Positions 18,034 to 27,004 of a DNA stretch of 64,000 nucleotides are shown one piece after another. Below the pieces are notes generated by a model. That model did not search any database, had not been told where the DNA came from, and saw only the letters and a program-made list of their open reading frames with translations. Numbering within the stretch: the first letter of the stretch is position 1; every line of letters starts with the position of its first letter. This DNA comes from Blautia hansenii DSM 20583 (lineage in GTDB: Bacteria; Bacillota; Clostridia; Lachnospirales; Lachnospiraceae). The stretch covers positions 2,441,501-2,505,500 of the forward strand of contig NZ_CP022413.2 in the NCBI RefSeq assembly GCF_002222595.2, in the 5' to 3' direction. Position numbers and translations under genes: made by a program.

Positions 18034-21000
18034 TTAATCCAGCAATTCAAATAATTGTGCCACCTGTCTTTCCTGTTTCAAATAAGATTGCTCCAGCTTT
18101 GAAAGCTCTTCTGTCTTTCCTTCCTCTAACAGCTTTAACATTCGATTTAACAACTGATATTTACTGTGTCCATATGCTTCCGCAGCCTCTACCTGTAAAA
18201 TCTGCTGTGGAATTTCCCATGTCTGTCCGTTTCGCTCGATTACAAAACGATACAAAAGCTTTTCTCCGTAAAACAAGATAAATTCTTTGTTATAAATACC
18301 CTGATACCGTTCTTTTAAAGGCTCTGTTTTTTCTTCGGAAATCACATGTTCTCTCTCCACCTGATAGTAAAGCGTAACCTTCGCTCCCGGTCCTGCCTTA
18401 CATTCCACAAACATTTTATCTTCCATCTGGCATGCCTGCAAAAGCTCCCTTGGCATATTCTGGAAAAATTCAAATTTCAACCTTTCTCTTCTACATTCCT
18501 CCAAAATTTTCTGAGCTCTCTGCTTTTTCTTTGTATCCCATTTATTTTGCTCTGTGTCATGCTTTAAAAGAGCCAATCTGCAGATAATGTCGCACTCCCA
18601 TTCTTTTTCCATGAAATTTTCTAATGCTTCAAAGAGAATTTCCCCTGTTTCTTTTCCGCCTACAAAATAGCCGTAAGACTCAAAAGTCAAATAAGCCAGA
18701 ACAACATGCTCATTTCCACCCTGCTGTATATAATCTTTCAGAACCTCCAGCCCCTGCTCAGAATAAATTCTGGTAAACATACTGTACCGAAGAATTCGTT
18801 CTTCCAAAGCATAGCAGTCCAGAGAAAAACCTCTGACACGCTTCCACAGTTCTGTCATCTCCCGTACAGGACCTTCAAAATGTGACGCCATATATTTTAA
18901 AAGAATTTCATCATAAATACCGGATTTTACAATATATCCCGCCAGAAGCAGCAATTCTTCCTCGTATTCAAACTCTAAATTCAAAATCATTCTGCTGCAC
19001 ATTCTTAAAAGAACCGACATATCCACATCTTCATATCCGTATTCGCAGATTAAATCATAAGCTCCCACAAACATATCCTGTTTTACCAAAATCGTAACCA
19101 GCAGGCTTTTGTTTACTTTTGCAAAAGCTTTAAAATCCATCTCCTTCAAGGACTCCCTTAAATTCCGGTTGTCCATCTGTGACTCATAATAAAGAAGCAG
19201 ACGCTTACGGATTTCCTGCCGATAATCCTCCTCAAAGATATCCTGCTTTAAAACGGCTTCAAAGCTGGAAATATTCTCTTCTGTAATAGGATTTTCGTGC
19301 TTTAATTCCCCACAGGTGTGTAAAAGCATTCCCGCATATCTCTGCCCGTCCTTTGCCAGTTTTCCCGACAGCTCTTCAATATCTAAAAGCTTGTGAAGAT
19401 TATAATCTACTGTCCCTGCATATCTGCGCTTGCTGCTGTCCTCAAATAAGATTGCCGCATCCTGTGTATAAAGAGAGATATAGGCTGTTCTGTCGGTACA
19501 CAGGTACACCTGTTCTTCCTTCATTGCAGTGTGGCGGACAATGACCTTGCAGATTTTCGGGTCGTCACAATAAAGTCTGTAAGTAAATAAAACCTTTGCC
19601 AATGCCGCACGCACATTTTCATCTTCGGAATTTACACAAAACTCCTGATAAACCACTGCAAAATCTTCATTCATTCTGCCTTCTTTAATCTTATCGCAGG
19701 CAAAAGCTTCCATATTTTGTTTGTACGCCTGATAGGTTTCCTTGTCTGTTTCTTTATTTCGAATAATATTGCTGTAAATAAATGCTCTTCTCTGGTCGCT
19801 TAATGTATTATTGTAGCCGAAATACAGACGGATGACCTTTGGCAGTACCTTCTGGTAATTCCTGCTCATAGTTTCAATATAATATTCGTACAAGCCTGTG
19901 ATTTTCAGTTCTGCACGCACTGCCAAATCATACCATTTAAAATATTCCAGTTTTCTCGGTTCGCCTTTCATCACAAACTGGCAAATGCCTTTGATGACCA
20001 ACGCTGAAGGATACTTCTCATAAATATAAGTTAAAATTTCATACACCGGTTTTGAAAAACGCTTCAACTGTCCTGCTAAATCCACTGCACGAAATGCCAT
20101 TTCTTCTGTAAGCATTCCGTATTTCTGTGCAAAGCGATAAACCTGCACAGTAAAATGATTCATTTTTCGGAAAACAGAGCCGTCCTCTGCGCCCAATTTA
20201 CACGCCATAAGATATAAAAACGGACTTCTTGAGCCTGTTCGATACTGTTCCTCTAAAAAGAACATCTTTCTGGACTGGGTTCTCAGAACTTCTTCATCCA
20301 TCTCAAAAATCATGTATAATAACAGACAGCTGTCCACACGTCTTTGGTACAGCTGATGCAGACGCACTGCTGTCTTTTCTTTCAGCTGTGTGCTTCTGTG
20401 GGAAATTTCGTCAAGGTACAAAAATGCCCCTTCTAAAATTTCTTCGTCCTTCACTCTCTGATTGTTTTCCAAAGAGTCCAGTAGTCGTCTTGCTTCATCT
20501 TCTCTCCCGCTTAAAACCCACATATAAGCTTCAAAAAGCTGACATTCTGTAGAATAATAACCGTTTTCTTTTAATTCATCTAAAAGAGCCTTTGTATTCT
20601 CGCACCATTCTGAAGCAGTCACCTTTCCCAGCTGAAGTTCTAACAGAGCTTTTGCCGCTTCCAGCTTTTTTCTTTTCTCATAAGCGGTTACGTCCACCTG
20701 TATTCGATTGCTTTTTGACACCATAATTTCATAAGTAATGGTTTCGTATACGGTTTTAATGGAAATTCTGCCAAAGTTTTTCCCTTTTCCCAGACATTCC
20801 TTGCGGATAATATACTCCAAATCATATACACTGCCGATAAAGTGTCCGTCATGAATAACCTGTTTTTCTACCTCCAGAAAATCTCCCGATACCGTAATTT
20901 CCGCTCTTAAAAATCCCCATCCGCTGCGTCTTATCCGCAGGGTATCTTTTAAAGAGCTTTGTACCTCGTAAAGCTCCAGCTTTTCCTTTTCCAGACTTAG

Positions 21001-21573
21001 AGAAACCGGTTCTTTCAAGCCTGCTTTGATTAAAAATTCTTCTAAATTCTGATAAGGAGCAGGCATTTTTACCATTGCTTCATAATAAGGCAGCAACTCT
21101 TCTCTTCCCTTTAAAAGCTGTGGAAATGATTTTTCCACAAAGAGCTGATATGCCTCTCGGAAATCCTCCTTTGCAAGAGCAACAAACTCTTCCAGTGTCC
21201 CCACGGTTCCCTGAGAAGTCCGCACTTGTGTTTTCCTTACTTCAATAGAAAAAGGCACCCTGTATTCTCCTATACTGGTGCTTAACACAATCTCTCCTTC
21301 TATTTTGTCTTCGCTTTTCAGCCCCTTGGCATCTATTCCGTAAGGCAGAATAATTTTTTCTCCTGCAAATTTTTCTTTTCCCAAAAGAAACCGTCTATGT
21401 GTCGAATATGCCATTCCTTTTATTTTTCGTCTGTCTTCTGCTGCAAATTCTAATTCACCCCTGAGCTTTTCTTCCGGCATTATTTTTAATACAATTTTTT
21501 CTGTTGATAAGATAAGCCCCGGTACATCGTATTCAAATCTTCCGTTTATCAGTTGATCCATTCGTGTTTTCAA
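18034..21573 (-). CDS. giant helical-repeat protein (DUF5717-type), function unknown
   Basis: An 1179-residue cytoplasmic protein. The first ~300 residues look like two beta-sandwich domains (for example LKIMPEEKLRGELEFAAEDRR, then DTLRIRRSGWGFLRAEITV). Residues ~310-1020 are a long alpha-solenoid of TPR-like helices rich in Tyr, Leu, Glu and Lys, and the C-terminus (about 1035-1110) returns to beta structure. No catalytic motif, signal peptide or membrane segment. It is first in a three-gene operon. The start is TTG at 21571-21573, after AAAGGTGATAT. The family label is from memory. Confidence 0.78.
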   Translation of the reverse strand: MKTRMDQLINGRFEYDVPGLILSTEKIVLKIMPEEKLRGELEFAAEDRRKIKGMAYSTHRRFLLGKEKFAGEKIILPYGIDAKGLKSEDKIEGEIVLSTSIGEYRVPFSIEVRKTQVRTSQGTVGTLEEFVALAKEDFREAYQLFVEKSFPQLLKGREELLPYYEAMVKMPAPYQNLEEFLIKAGLKEPVSLSLEKEKLELYEVQSSLKDTLRIRRSGWGFLRAEITVSGDFLEVEKQVIHDGHFIGSVYDLEYIIRKECLGKGKNFGRISIKTVYETITYEIMVSKSNRIQVDVTAYEKRKKLEAAKALLELQLGKVTASEWCENTKALLDELKENGYYSTECQLFEAYMWVLSGREDEARRLLDSLENNQRVKDEEILEGAFLYLDEISHRSTQLKEKTAVRLHQLYQRRVDSCLLLYMIFEMDEEVLRTQSRKMFFLEEQYRTGSRSPFLYLMACKLGAEDGSVFRKMNHFTVQVYRFAQKYGMLTEEMAFRAVDLAGQLKRFSKPVYEILTYIYEKYPSALVIKGICQFVMKGEPRKLEYFKWYDLAVRAELKITGLYEYYIETMSRNYQKVLPKVIRLYFGYNNTLSDQRRAFIYSNIIRNKETDKETYQAYKQNMEAFACDKIKEGRMNEDFAVVYQEFCVNSEDENVRAALAKVLFTYRLYCDDPKICKVIVRHTAMKEEQVYLCTDRTAYISLYTQDAAILFEDSSKRRYAGTVDYNLHKLLDIEELSGKLAKDGQRYAGMLLHTCGELKHENPITEENISSFEAVLKQDIFEEDYRQEIRKRLLLYYESQMDNRNLRESLKEMDFKAFAKVNKSLLVTILVKQDMFVGAYDLICEYGYEDVDMSVLLRMCSRMILNLEFEYEEELLLLAGYIVKSGIYDEILLKYMASHFEGPVREMTELWKRVRGFSLDCYALEERILRYSMFTRIYSEQGLEVLKDYIQQGGNEHVVLAYLTFESYGYFVGGKETGEILFEALENFMEKEWECDIICRLALLKHDTEQNKWDTKKKQRAQKILEECRRERLKFEFFQNMPRELLQACQMEDKMFVECKAGPGAKVTLYYQVEREHVISEEKTEPLKERYQGIYNKEFILFYGEKLLYRFVIERNGQTWEIPQQILQVEAAEAYGHSKYQLLNRMLKLLEEGKTEELSKLEQSYLKQERQVAQLFELLD

Positions 21574-21602
21574 AATATCACCTTTACTCCGTCTTCTTTT
21601 TA

Positions 21603-21631
21603 TTGAACAATTAACAATATTCTGCTACTAT
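21603..21631 (+). promoter_or_regulatory. candidate promoter of the CobD-like gene
   Basis: TTGAAC (21603-21608), 17-base spacer, TACTAT (21626-21631) on the plus strand, overlapping the divergent operon promoter. Confidence 0.4.
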
Positions 21632-21633
21632 GG

Positions 21634-21662
21634 ATTATACACTACAATGGATTGCTGTGCAA
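21634..21662 (-). promoter_or_regulatory. promoter of the Hsp70-like operon
   Basis: TTGCAC (-35, 21657-21662), 17-base spacer, perfect TATAAT (-10, 21634-21639) on the minus strand, about 60 bases before the TTG start of the giant repeat protein. The strong sigma-A match implies constitutive vegetative expression, without an obvious heat-shock (CIRCE) operator. Confidence 0.7.
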
Positions 21663-21689
21663 CTTTAATACAAAAAGGGAGGCTATTTC

Positions 21690-22793
21690 ATGCTGAAACA
21701 TAAAGACCACTTCCACGGAAGCGATTTAGAGAAAATCGAAGAAATTTATCATATAAAAAAAGAAGATATCACCAGCTTTTCTGCCAATGTAAATCCTCTT
21801 GGTATCTCTCCTCTTTTAAGAGATACTCTCTCCACTCACATTGACGCTATCACAAACTATCCTGACAGAGATTATACAAAACTCCGTAAAAGCATCTGTG
21901 ACTATACCGGTGCTCAGTTTGAAAATATTATTGTGGGAAATGGCTCTACCGAGCTAATCTCTCTGTTTATTCAGACAACAAATCCAAAAAAAGCCTTAAT
22001 TTTAGGCCCTACTTATTCAGAATACGAGCGCGAAATTGCATTAAAAGGAGGACAAACTCTCTATTATCCTCTGCTGGAAGAAAATGATTTTCAAATCAAT
22101 ATCTCTGATTTTTGTTCACATTTAAATGACAGTATTGATTTACTGGTGCTTTGTAACCCTAATAATCCTACATCCACTGCCATTACCAGAAAAGATATGC
22201 GAAAAATTTTAGATACCTGTCTCCAGTATGGAACCTGTGTTATGGTAGATGAAACTTATGAAGAATTTGCTCCTTTAGACAGCAAAATTTCTTCTATTCC
22301 TCTTACCAACAATTATAATAATCTCATTGTTCTACGTGGAATTTCCAAATTTTTTGCAGCTCCCGGTCTGCGTCTGGGGTATGCAGTAACAGGAAATCCT
22401 GACCTTTTAAAATATATTAACACAAAGAAAAATCCTTGGACAATTAACAGTCTTGCAGAAATTGCCGGCTGTATTATGTTTTCAGATAAAGAATATATTG
22501 ATAAGACAAGAGCTTTAATTTCCGGAGAAAGAGAACGACTTTTTAAAACTTTATCCTCATGGAAAAGTGTAAAGGTATATCCTTCCTGTTCCAACTTCCT
22601 CCTTGTAAAAATCTTAAAGGAAAACATTACTTCGGAACAGGTTTTCGATTACTGTATCCGCAGAGGATTGATGATACGTGACTGTTCAACATTCCCATTT
22701 CTGGACAGCTCCTTCATCCGTTTCTGCATGATGAGTCCGGAAAAAAACAACGAGCTTTTACAGGCTCTTTCTGAGGTTCTGGGAGAAGTTTAA
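21690..22793 (+). CDS. PLP-dependent aminotransferase, CobD/HisC-like
   Basis: A 367-residue fold-type I aminotransferase. The N-terminus HGSDLEKI...ITSFSANVNPLG is typical of the threonine-phosphate decarboxylase (CobD)/histidinol-phosphate aminotransferase group; the PLP lysine lies in GISKFFAAPGLRLGY; CNPNNPTS and VDETYEEF are the cofactor-contacting blocks. CobD would make aminopropanol phosphate for cobalamin, but no other cobalamin genes are near, so a general amino acid aminotransferase is equally possible. The start has GGGAGG upstream. Confidence 0.85.
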   Translation: MLKHKDHFHGSDLEKIEEIYHIKKEDITSFSANVNPLGISPLLRDTLSTHIDAITNYPDRDYTKLRKSICDYTGAQFENIIVGNGSTELISLFIQTTNPKKALILGPTYSEYEREIALKGGQTLYYPLLEENDFQINISDFCSHLNDSIDLLVLCNPNNPTSTAITRKDMRKILDTCLQYGTCVMVDETYEEFAPLDSKISSIPLTNNYNNLIVLRGISKFFAAPGLRLGYAVTGNPDLLKYINTKKNPWTINSLAEIAGCIMFSDKEYIDKTRALISGERERLFKTLSSWKSVKVYPSCSNFLLVKILKENITSEQVFDYCIRRGLMIRDCSTFPFLDSSFIRFCMMSPEKNNELLQALSEVLGEV

Positions 22794-22896
22794 AAGATTT
22801 TATACTTTTTTTGGAAATACTATTTCTTTTTTTCAAAAATTTGTTACAATAAAAGCGGTTCAAATTATAATTATATAAGAAGAAAGGTGAAAACAC

Positions 22897-23766
22897 ATGC
22901 AGGAGTACAAACCATTTAAAGAAGGAAAAGTACGTCAGGTTTATGACATTGGAGAAGAATTAGTAATTTATGCAACAGACAGAATTTCCGCATTTGACTA
23001 CATTCTTAAAAACACAGTTACAAATAAAGGTGTTGTCCTTACAAAAATGTCAAAATTCTGGTTTGATTTTACAAAGGATATTGTTCCAAACCACATGATT
23101 TCAACAGATGTAAAGGATATGCCGGAATTCTTCCAGCAGCCGGAGTTCGAAGGACATACTATGCTTTGCCGAAAACTGGAAATGCTCCCTGTTGAGTGCA
23201 TCGTGCGTGGATATATTACAGGAAGCGGCTGGGAAAGCTATCAGAAAAACGGGACTGTATGCGGTATTAAGCTTCCGGAAGGATTACAGGAGTCCGATAA
23301 GCTGCCTGAACCGATTTACACACCAACTACAAAAGCAGAAATCGGTGACCACGATGAACATGTTTCCTTTGAAGATACAGTTGAAACCTTAGAAAAATTA
23401 TATCCGGGACGTGGACAGGAATACGCAGAAAAAATTCGTGATTACACAATCGCACTATATAAAAAATGTGCTGAATATGCACTGACAAAAAATATTATCA
23501 TTGCAGATACAAAATTTGAATTTGGTTTAGATGAAAACGGAGACGTGGTTCTGGGCGATGAAATGCTTACACCGGACAGCTCCAGATTTTGGCCATTAGA
23601 AGGCTACAAACCGGGACAGGGACAGCCTTCCTTTGACAAACAGTACGTTCGTGACTGGCTGAAAGCAAATCCGGAAAGCGATTTCCTTCTGCCGGAAGAA
23701 GTCATTGACAAAACTGTTGAAAAATATGTAGAAGCTTACGAATTACTCTCAGGAGAGAAATTCTAA
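22897..23766 (+). CDS. purC: phosphoribosylaminoimidazole-succinocarboxamide synthase
   Basis: SAICAR synthetase: joins CAIR and aspartate with ATP in purine biosynthesis. The 289-residue protein has the N-terminal ATP-grasp-like KEGKVRQVYD loop, TDRISAFDYIL, the VECIVRGYITGSGWESY signature and the C-terminal IADTKFEFG and DEMLTPDSSRFW blocks. The start ATG follows GAAAGGTGAAAACAC. A TACAAT box at 22845-22850 may be its -10. Its product is the substrate of PurB, encoded at 14.4-15.9 kb. Confidence 0.97.
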   Translation: MQEYKPFKEGKVRQVYDIGEELVIYATDRISAFDYILKNTVTNKGVVLTKMSKFWFDFTKDIVPNHMISTDVKDMPEFFQQPEFEGHTMLCRKLEMLPVECIVRGYITGSGWESYQKNGTVCGIKLPEGLQESDKLPEPIYTPTTKAEIGDHDEHVSFEDTVETLEKLYPGRGQEYAEKIRDYTIALYKKCAEYALTKNIIIADTKFEFGLDENGDVVLGDEMLTPDSSRFWPLEGYKPGQGQPSFDKQYVRDWLKANPESDFLLPEEVIDKTVEKYVEAYELLSGEKF

Positions 23767-23778
23767 TTTTTTATGACC

Positions 23779-23889
23779 AGAGTTGTCACATTAAGTATTT
23801 CATAAATATTTATACACTTTTAGCAAATTTGTCGAGCATAAAATGTATAGATATTCTTGAGATGCACTTAATGCGATAACTCTTTTTTT
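23779..23889 (+). repeat. palindromic intergenic repeat, copy A (with terminator-like end)
   Basis: A 105-base imperfect palindrome. Outer arms AGAGTTGTCACATTAAGT (23779-23796) and ACTTAATGCGATAACTCT (23866-23883) pair with one mismatch, and inner arms near 23806-23825 and 23837-23856 pair around an AAATTTGTCGA tip. TTTTTT follows, so it could terminate purC. Its right half is closely similar to copy B (57953-58018), and its core to copy C (25191-25250). Confidence 0.7.
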
Positions 23890-23929
23890 ATAGGGTACTT
23901 GCAAATATTGTCAGAACGTAAAGGAAATA

Positions 23930-25183
23930 ATGCCTATGGGATTTCTAAAAAAACATTTTTCAATGTACAGCCATTTGCCAAGAGAAATCTATGTGTTGGC
24001 TTTTGGTAAAGTCATGACAAGTATGGGGGCTTTAATATGGCCCATGCTTACCTTAATCATGAGTGAAAAACTGGGACTGAACGGACAGACCATTGGTCTG
24101 TATATGATGATATTTTCTATGTTTATGGGACCGTTTTACTTACTGGGAGGTAAGATGGCTGACAAATATAATAAAAAGCATATCATCGTTACCTTTGACT
24201 TAATCGGAAACAGCCTCTATTTCGTTTGCGCTGTATTGCCAATGTCCATGACAACGCTGTATTTATTAGCGATTGCCTCCTTATTTCAGGCAATGGAACA
24301 GCCGGCTTATGATGCCCTGATTGCTGACTTGACAACCTACAAGGATAGAGAAAGAGCCTATTCCCTGAATTACCTTTCAATGAATTTAGGATTGGTTTTA
24401 GCTCCGACTATCGGCGGCATTTTATTTAATCATTATCTCAGCCTTTCTTTTTTCATTAACGGTCTGGCAGATATAAGCAGTACGTTGCTGCTATTGGTTT
24501 TTATTAAGAATGTAAAAGCTAATAATCAGGATACTAAAGCAATGAACGAATATGAGAAAGGTGAAACCGGCTCAATATTCAAGGTTTTTTCTGAACGAAA
24601 ATTATTTTTTCTGCTATTTGTTATTTCCGGTATAGCTGCGCTGATTTATAATCAATTTAACTTTTTGATGCCTTTACATATAGAGGAAGTCTTTCATGGT
24701 TCAGGAGCTTTTAAATTTGGAATTTTAACAAGCATCAATGCCGTTGTTGTGGTAATAGGCACGCCGATATTCACCAAAAAGCTTTCCGGAGTAATCGATA
24801 TCCGAATTATGTATTTTGGACAGCTATTAGAGTCATTGGGACTTGCCTTTTTTATCTTTTTAAATCATTATTTTATCATTGCGATTGTGGGGATGATACT
24901 CTTTACCATAGGCGAAATATTCGGCTCTATATCAAAAACACCTTACCTTACAAAGAGAATACCGGACACACATCGTGGCAGAGTATTAAGTATTACCAAC
25001 AGCTTCGCCGGATTAATCGGAGTTTTAAGTAACTATGTAATAGGAACACTTATCGACTACTATCCATTCAGTACCGTATGGATAATTATAGCGGTAATCG
25101 GTTTATTTGTGATGATTTTATACAGTATTTATTTACGGCTGGACAAGAAGGTATATTCCGGTCTTTATGAAAAAACAATGTAA
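23930..25183 (+). CDS. major facilitator superfamily transporter
   Basis: A 417-residue MFS protein with about 12 hydrophobic segments. The loop 2-3 motif A appears as GGKMADKYNKKHII, and a second-half counterpart near TKRIPDTHRGRVLSI. This type is usually a drug or metabolite exporter; the substrate is unknown. The start ATG at 23930 follows AAAGGA closely; a second ATG two codons on is an alternative. It is flanked by repeat copies A and C, which hints that this gene is an accessory insertion (inference). Confidence 0.85.
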   Translation: MPMGFLKKHFSMYSHLPREIYVLAFGKVMTSMGALIWPMLTLIMSEKLGLNGQTIGLYMMIFSMFMGPFYLLGGKMADKYNKKHIIVTFDLIGNSLYFVCAVLPMSMTTLYLLAIASLFQAMEQPAYDALIADLTTYKDRERAYSLNYLSMNLGLVLAPTIGGILFNHYLSLSFFINGLADISSTLLLLVFIKNVKANNQDTKAMNEYEKGETGSIFKVFSERKLFFLLFVISGIAALIYNQFNFLMPLHIEEVFHGSGAFKFGILTSINAVVVVIGTPIFTKKLSGVIDIRIMYFGQLLESLGLAFFIFLNHYFIIAIVGMILFTIGEIFGSISKTPYLTKRIPDTHRGRVLSITNSFAGLIGVLSNYVIGTLIDYYPFSTVWIIIAVIGLFVMILYSIYLRLDKKVYSGLYEKTM

Positions 25184-25190
25184 TATTTGC

Positions 25191-25250
25191 TTATATCGAG
25201 AATATGGATACATTTTATCTGACAAATCCGATAAAATGTATCCATATTTC
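25191..25250. repeat. palindromic intergenic repeat, copy C
   Basis: A perfect 19-bp stem (25201-25219 with 25230-25248) around the 10-base loop TGACAAATCC, preceded by TTATATCGAG. The core, including the GACAAAT tip and the ATACATTTTAT arm, matches repeat copy A. It lies just after the MFS stop and may act as its terminator, although the T tract is weak. Confidence 0.65.
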
Positions 25251-25307
25251 TGGTTTTGCTTAATACAGCAGTTTTCTTTATTATTATAAACCGAGCCAAG
25301 AAAAATT

Positions 25308-26201
25308 TTAGTATTCTGGGAGAAAAATGTGAATACTTAACCTATTATTTTCGTATTTTGCTGATATACTTCCATTCATCTTCTCAATAAGCGTTTTAGA
25401 AATTGCCAACCCCAATCCTGTTGATTTTCTGGCAGTTTCTACTGTATAAAAACGGTCAAACAATCTTCCGACTTGTATCTCATCCAACCCATAAGCCATA
25501 TTGGAAACAGTTATCTCACCATTTTCTGACAGCGTGATTTTCATATCTCCATCACTATATTTTATCGCATTACTTATCATATTTCCCAGAACACGAGTCA
25601 AAGCATTTTCATTCCCCATACAAAATACTTTTTTATCCGGTATTTTAATTTCCGGAATAATATTGTTTTGTTTTAATACCGCATAATAGGAAGATATACA
25701 GCTTTCTAAAATACCATTCAAATTTATAGCTTCTATCATCAATTTCTCGCTATCAGATGCTGCCAACGTATATTGGAATAGTTCTTCCGTAAGCTGTTTC
25801 ATAGCCTTTGTACGATTTTCTACCGCCGTCAGATAAGTTTTTCCCGCTTCTGAACATTCCTCATTTTGCAGCAGCTTCAAATACCCATAGATAGCAGTTA
25901 ACGGGGTTCTTAAATCGTGAGAAATGTTTGTAATTGCTTCTTTTAATTCCAAATCTCCATGTTCAAACTTTTGTCGGCTTTGATTGAAATATTTAAGTTG
26001 TGTATTAAGAGAAGAAGCTAACTCTTTCATATCCTTATCATGACCGGATATTTGTATAAGGGTATTTGTATCATTCCTTATTTTTTCGGCAAAAGCCTTA
26101 TTTATTTCTCTTGCCGATTTTTTCAAAAGATATACTTTAACAAAAAGCATTCCTATAACAGCAAGCAAACACAAAATCAATACACATACCCAAACGTTCA
26201 T
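25308..26201 (-). CDS. sensor histidine kinase with short single-pass sensor
   Basis: A 297-residue kinase with one N-terminal membrane segment (about 4-25) and no extracellular loop, then the dimerisation helix with the phospho-acceptor His in ITNISHDLRTPLT, the N box NMISNAIKYS, and a G2 box KSTGLGLAISK. The lack of an external domain fits kinases that sense through a partner ABC transporter, as in lantibiotic or bacitracin modules (inference). The start is the ATG at 26201, seven bases after GAGGT. It follows the permease gene by 11 bases. Confidence 0.88.
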   Translation of the reverse strand: MNVWVCVLILCLLAVIGMLFVKVYLLKKSAREINKAFAEKIRNDTNTLIQISGHDKDMKELASSLNTQLKYFNQSRQKFEHGDLELKEAITNISHDLRTPLTAIYGYLKLLQNEECSEAGKTYLTAVENRTKAMKQLTEELFQYTLAASDSEKLMIEAINLNGILESCISSYYAVLKQNNIIPEIKIPDKKVFCMGNENALTRVLGNMISNAIKYSDGDMKITLSENGEITVSNMAYGLDEIQVGRLFDRFYTVETARKSTGLGLAISKTLIEKMNGSISAKYENNRLSIHIFLPEY

Positions 26202-26212
26202 AATCAATACCT

Positions 26213-27004
26213 CTATTTAATATTCTTCCTCTTAAAAAAGAAAATACCTATCCCTGTTGTAATTACCGTAACACCGACAGAATACAGACTCATTTCATTC
26301 ATATTTTTTATATTTTTTCTTGCATATTGCATTTCCTGTCCTGCCGGAAGTACATTATAAATAAATTCCAGCTGCTCTCTTTCTCTCCCGCCCACGTACG
26401 CAGTATTTACTGTTCCGTCATACCATATTTTAGGGTTATCTAAAATTCTTTGTACCTCATTTAAAAATGCAATGGATAAAAACACAAACAGAATACATAT
26501 AATAGGTGCGATTGCCTTATTGGAAACCAAAAGACTAATCATAGTAAAGATAGAACAAAACGCAACGACTGTAATAAGACTCCCCACAACAATAAGCAAA
26601 GTTTTGGTTGTAGAAATCCTTAATGTTCCAATCATCGGTATTCCAACAATTACATTTGCCAACATATAAGACACACACATTAAAAAGGAAGCAACGATAT
26701 TTACAATCAAATTTGAAAAGTAAATCTCTGTTCTTTTATGTCCTGCAATAATTTTATTTCTCATCGTCCCATCGTTATATTCAACACCAACAAACAAAGA
26801 GCAGAAGATTGCACTTATTACGCCAATCATTAAAGTATACACAAAAAATGTGCTATCCAATTTTACCTGCGCATGATACCCTATTAACTGCCTATATTGC
26901 TGGAAACATAAGAAGCTTCCTGCCAAAAACATAAATCCCATGCCTATTAAAAATAATTTATTTTTCACCATTCTGAAAAAATTGGCATATAACAATTTAC
27001 TCAT
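26213..27004 (-). CDS. ABC-2 type transporter permease
   Basis: A 263-residue membrane protein with six hydrophobic segments and a roughly 60-residue extracellular loop before the last one. It resembles the permeases of the lantibiotic immunity/BcrB group. It overlaps the ATPase gene by 8 bases and follows AGGGGGTG, so the two are translationally coupled and should form one exporter. The substrate (antibiotic peptide or lipid) is an inference. Confidence 0.82.
   Translation of the reverse strand: MSKLLYANFFRMVKNKLFLIGMGFMFLAGSFLCFQQYRQLIGYHAQVKLDSTFFVYTLMIGVISAIFCSLFVGVEYNDGTMRNKIIAGHKRTEIYFSNLIVNIVASFLMCVSYMLANVIVGIPMIGTLRISTTKTLLIVVGSLITVVAFCSIFTMISLLVSNKAIAPIICILFVFLSIAFLNEVQRILDNPKIWYDGTVNTAYVGGREREQLEFIYNVLPAGQEMQYARKNIKNMNEMSLYSVGVTVITTGIGIFFFKRKNIK

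Noticed and set aside
21574..21689. CIRCE or other heat-shock operator before the Hsp70-like operon
   Set aside because: No TTAGCACTC-N9-GAGTGCTAA type inverted repeat is present; only a plain sigma-A promoter is seen.
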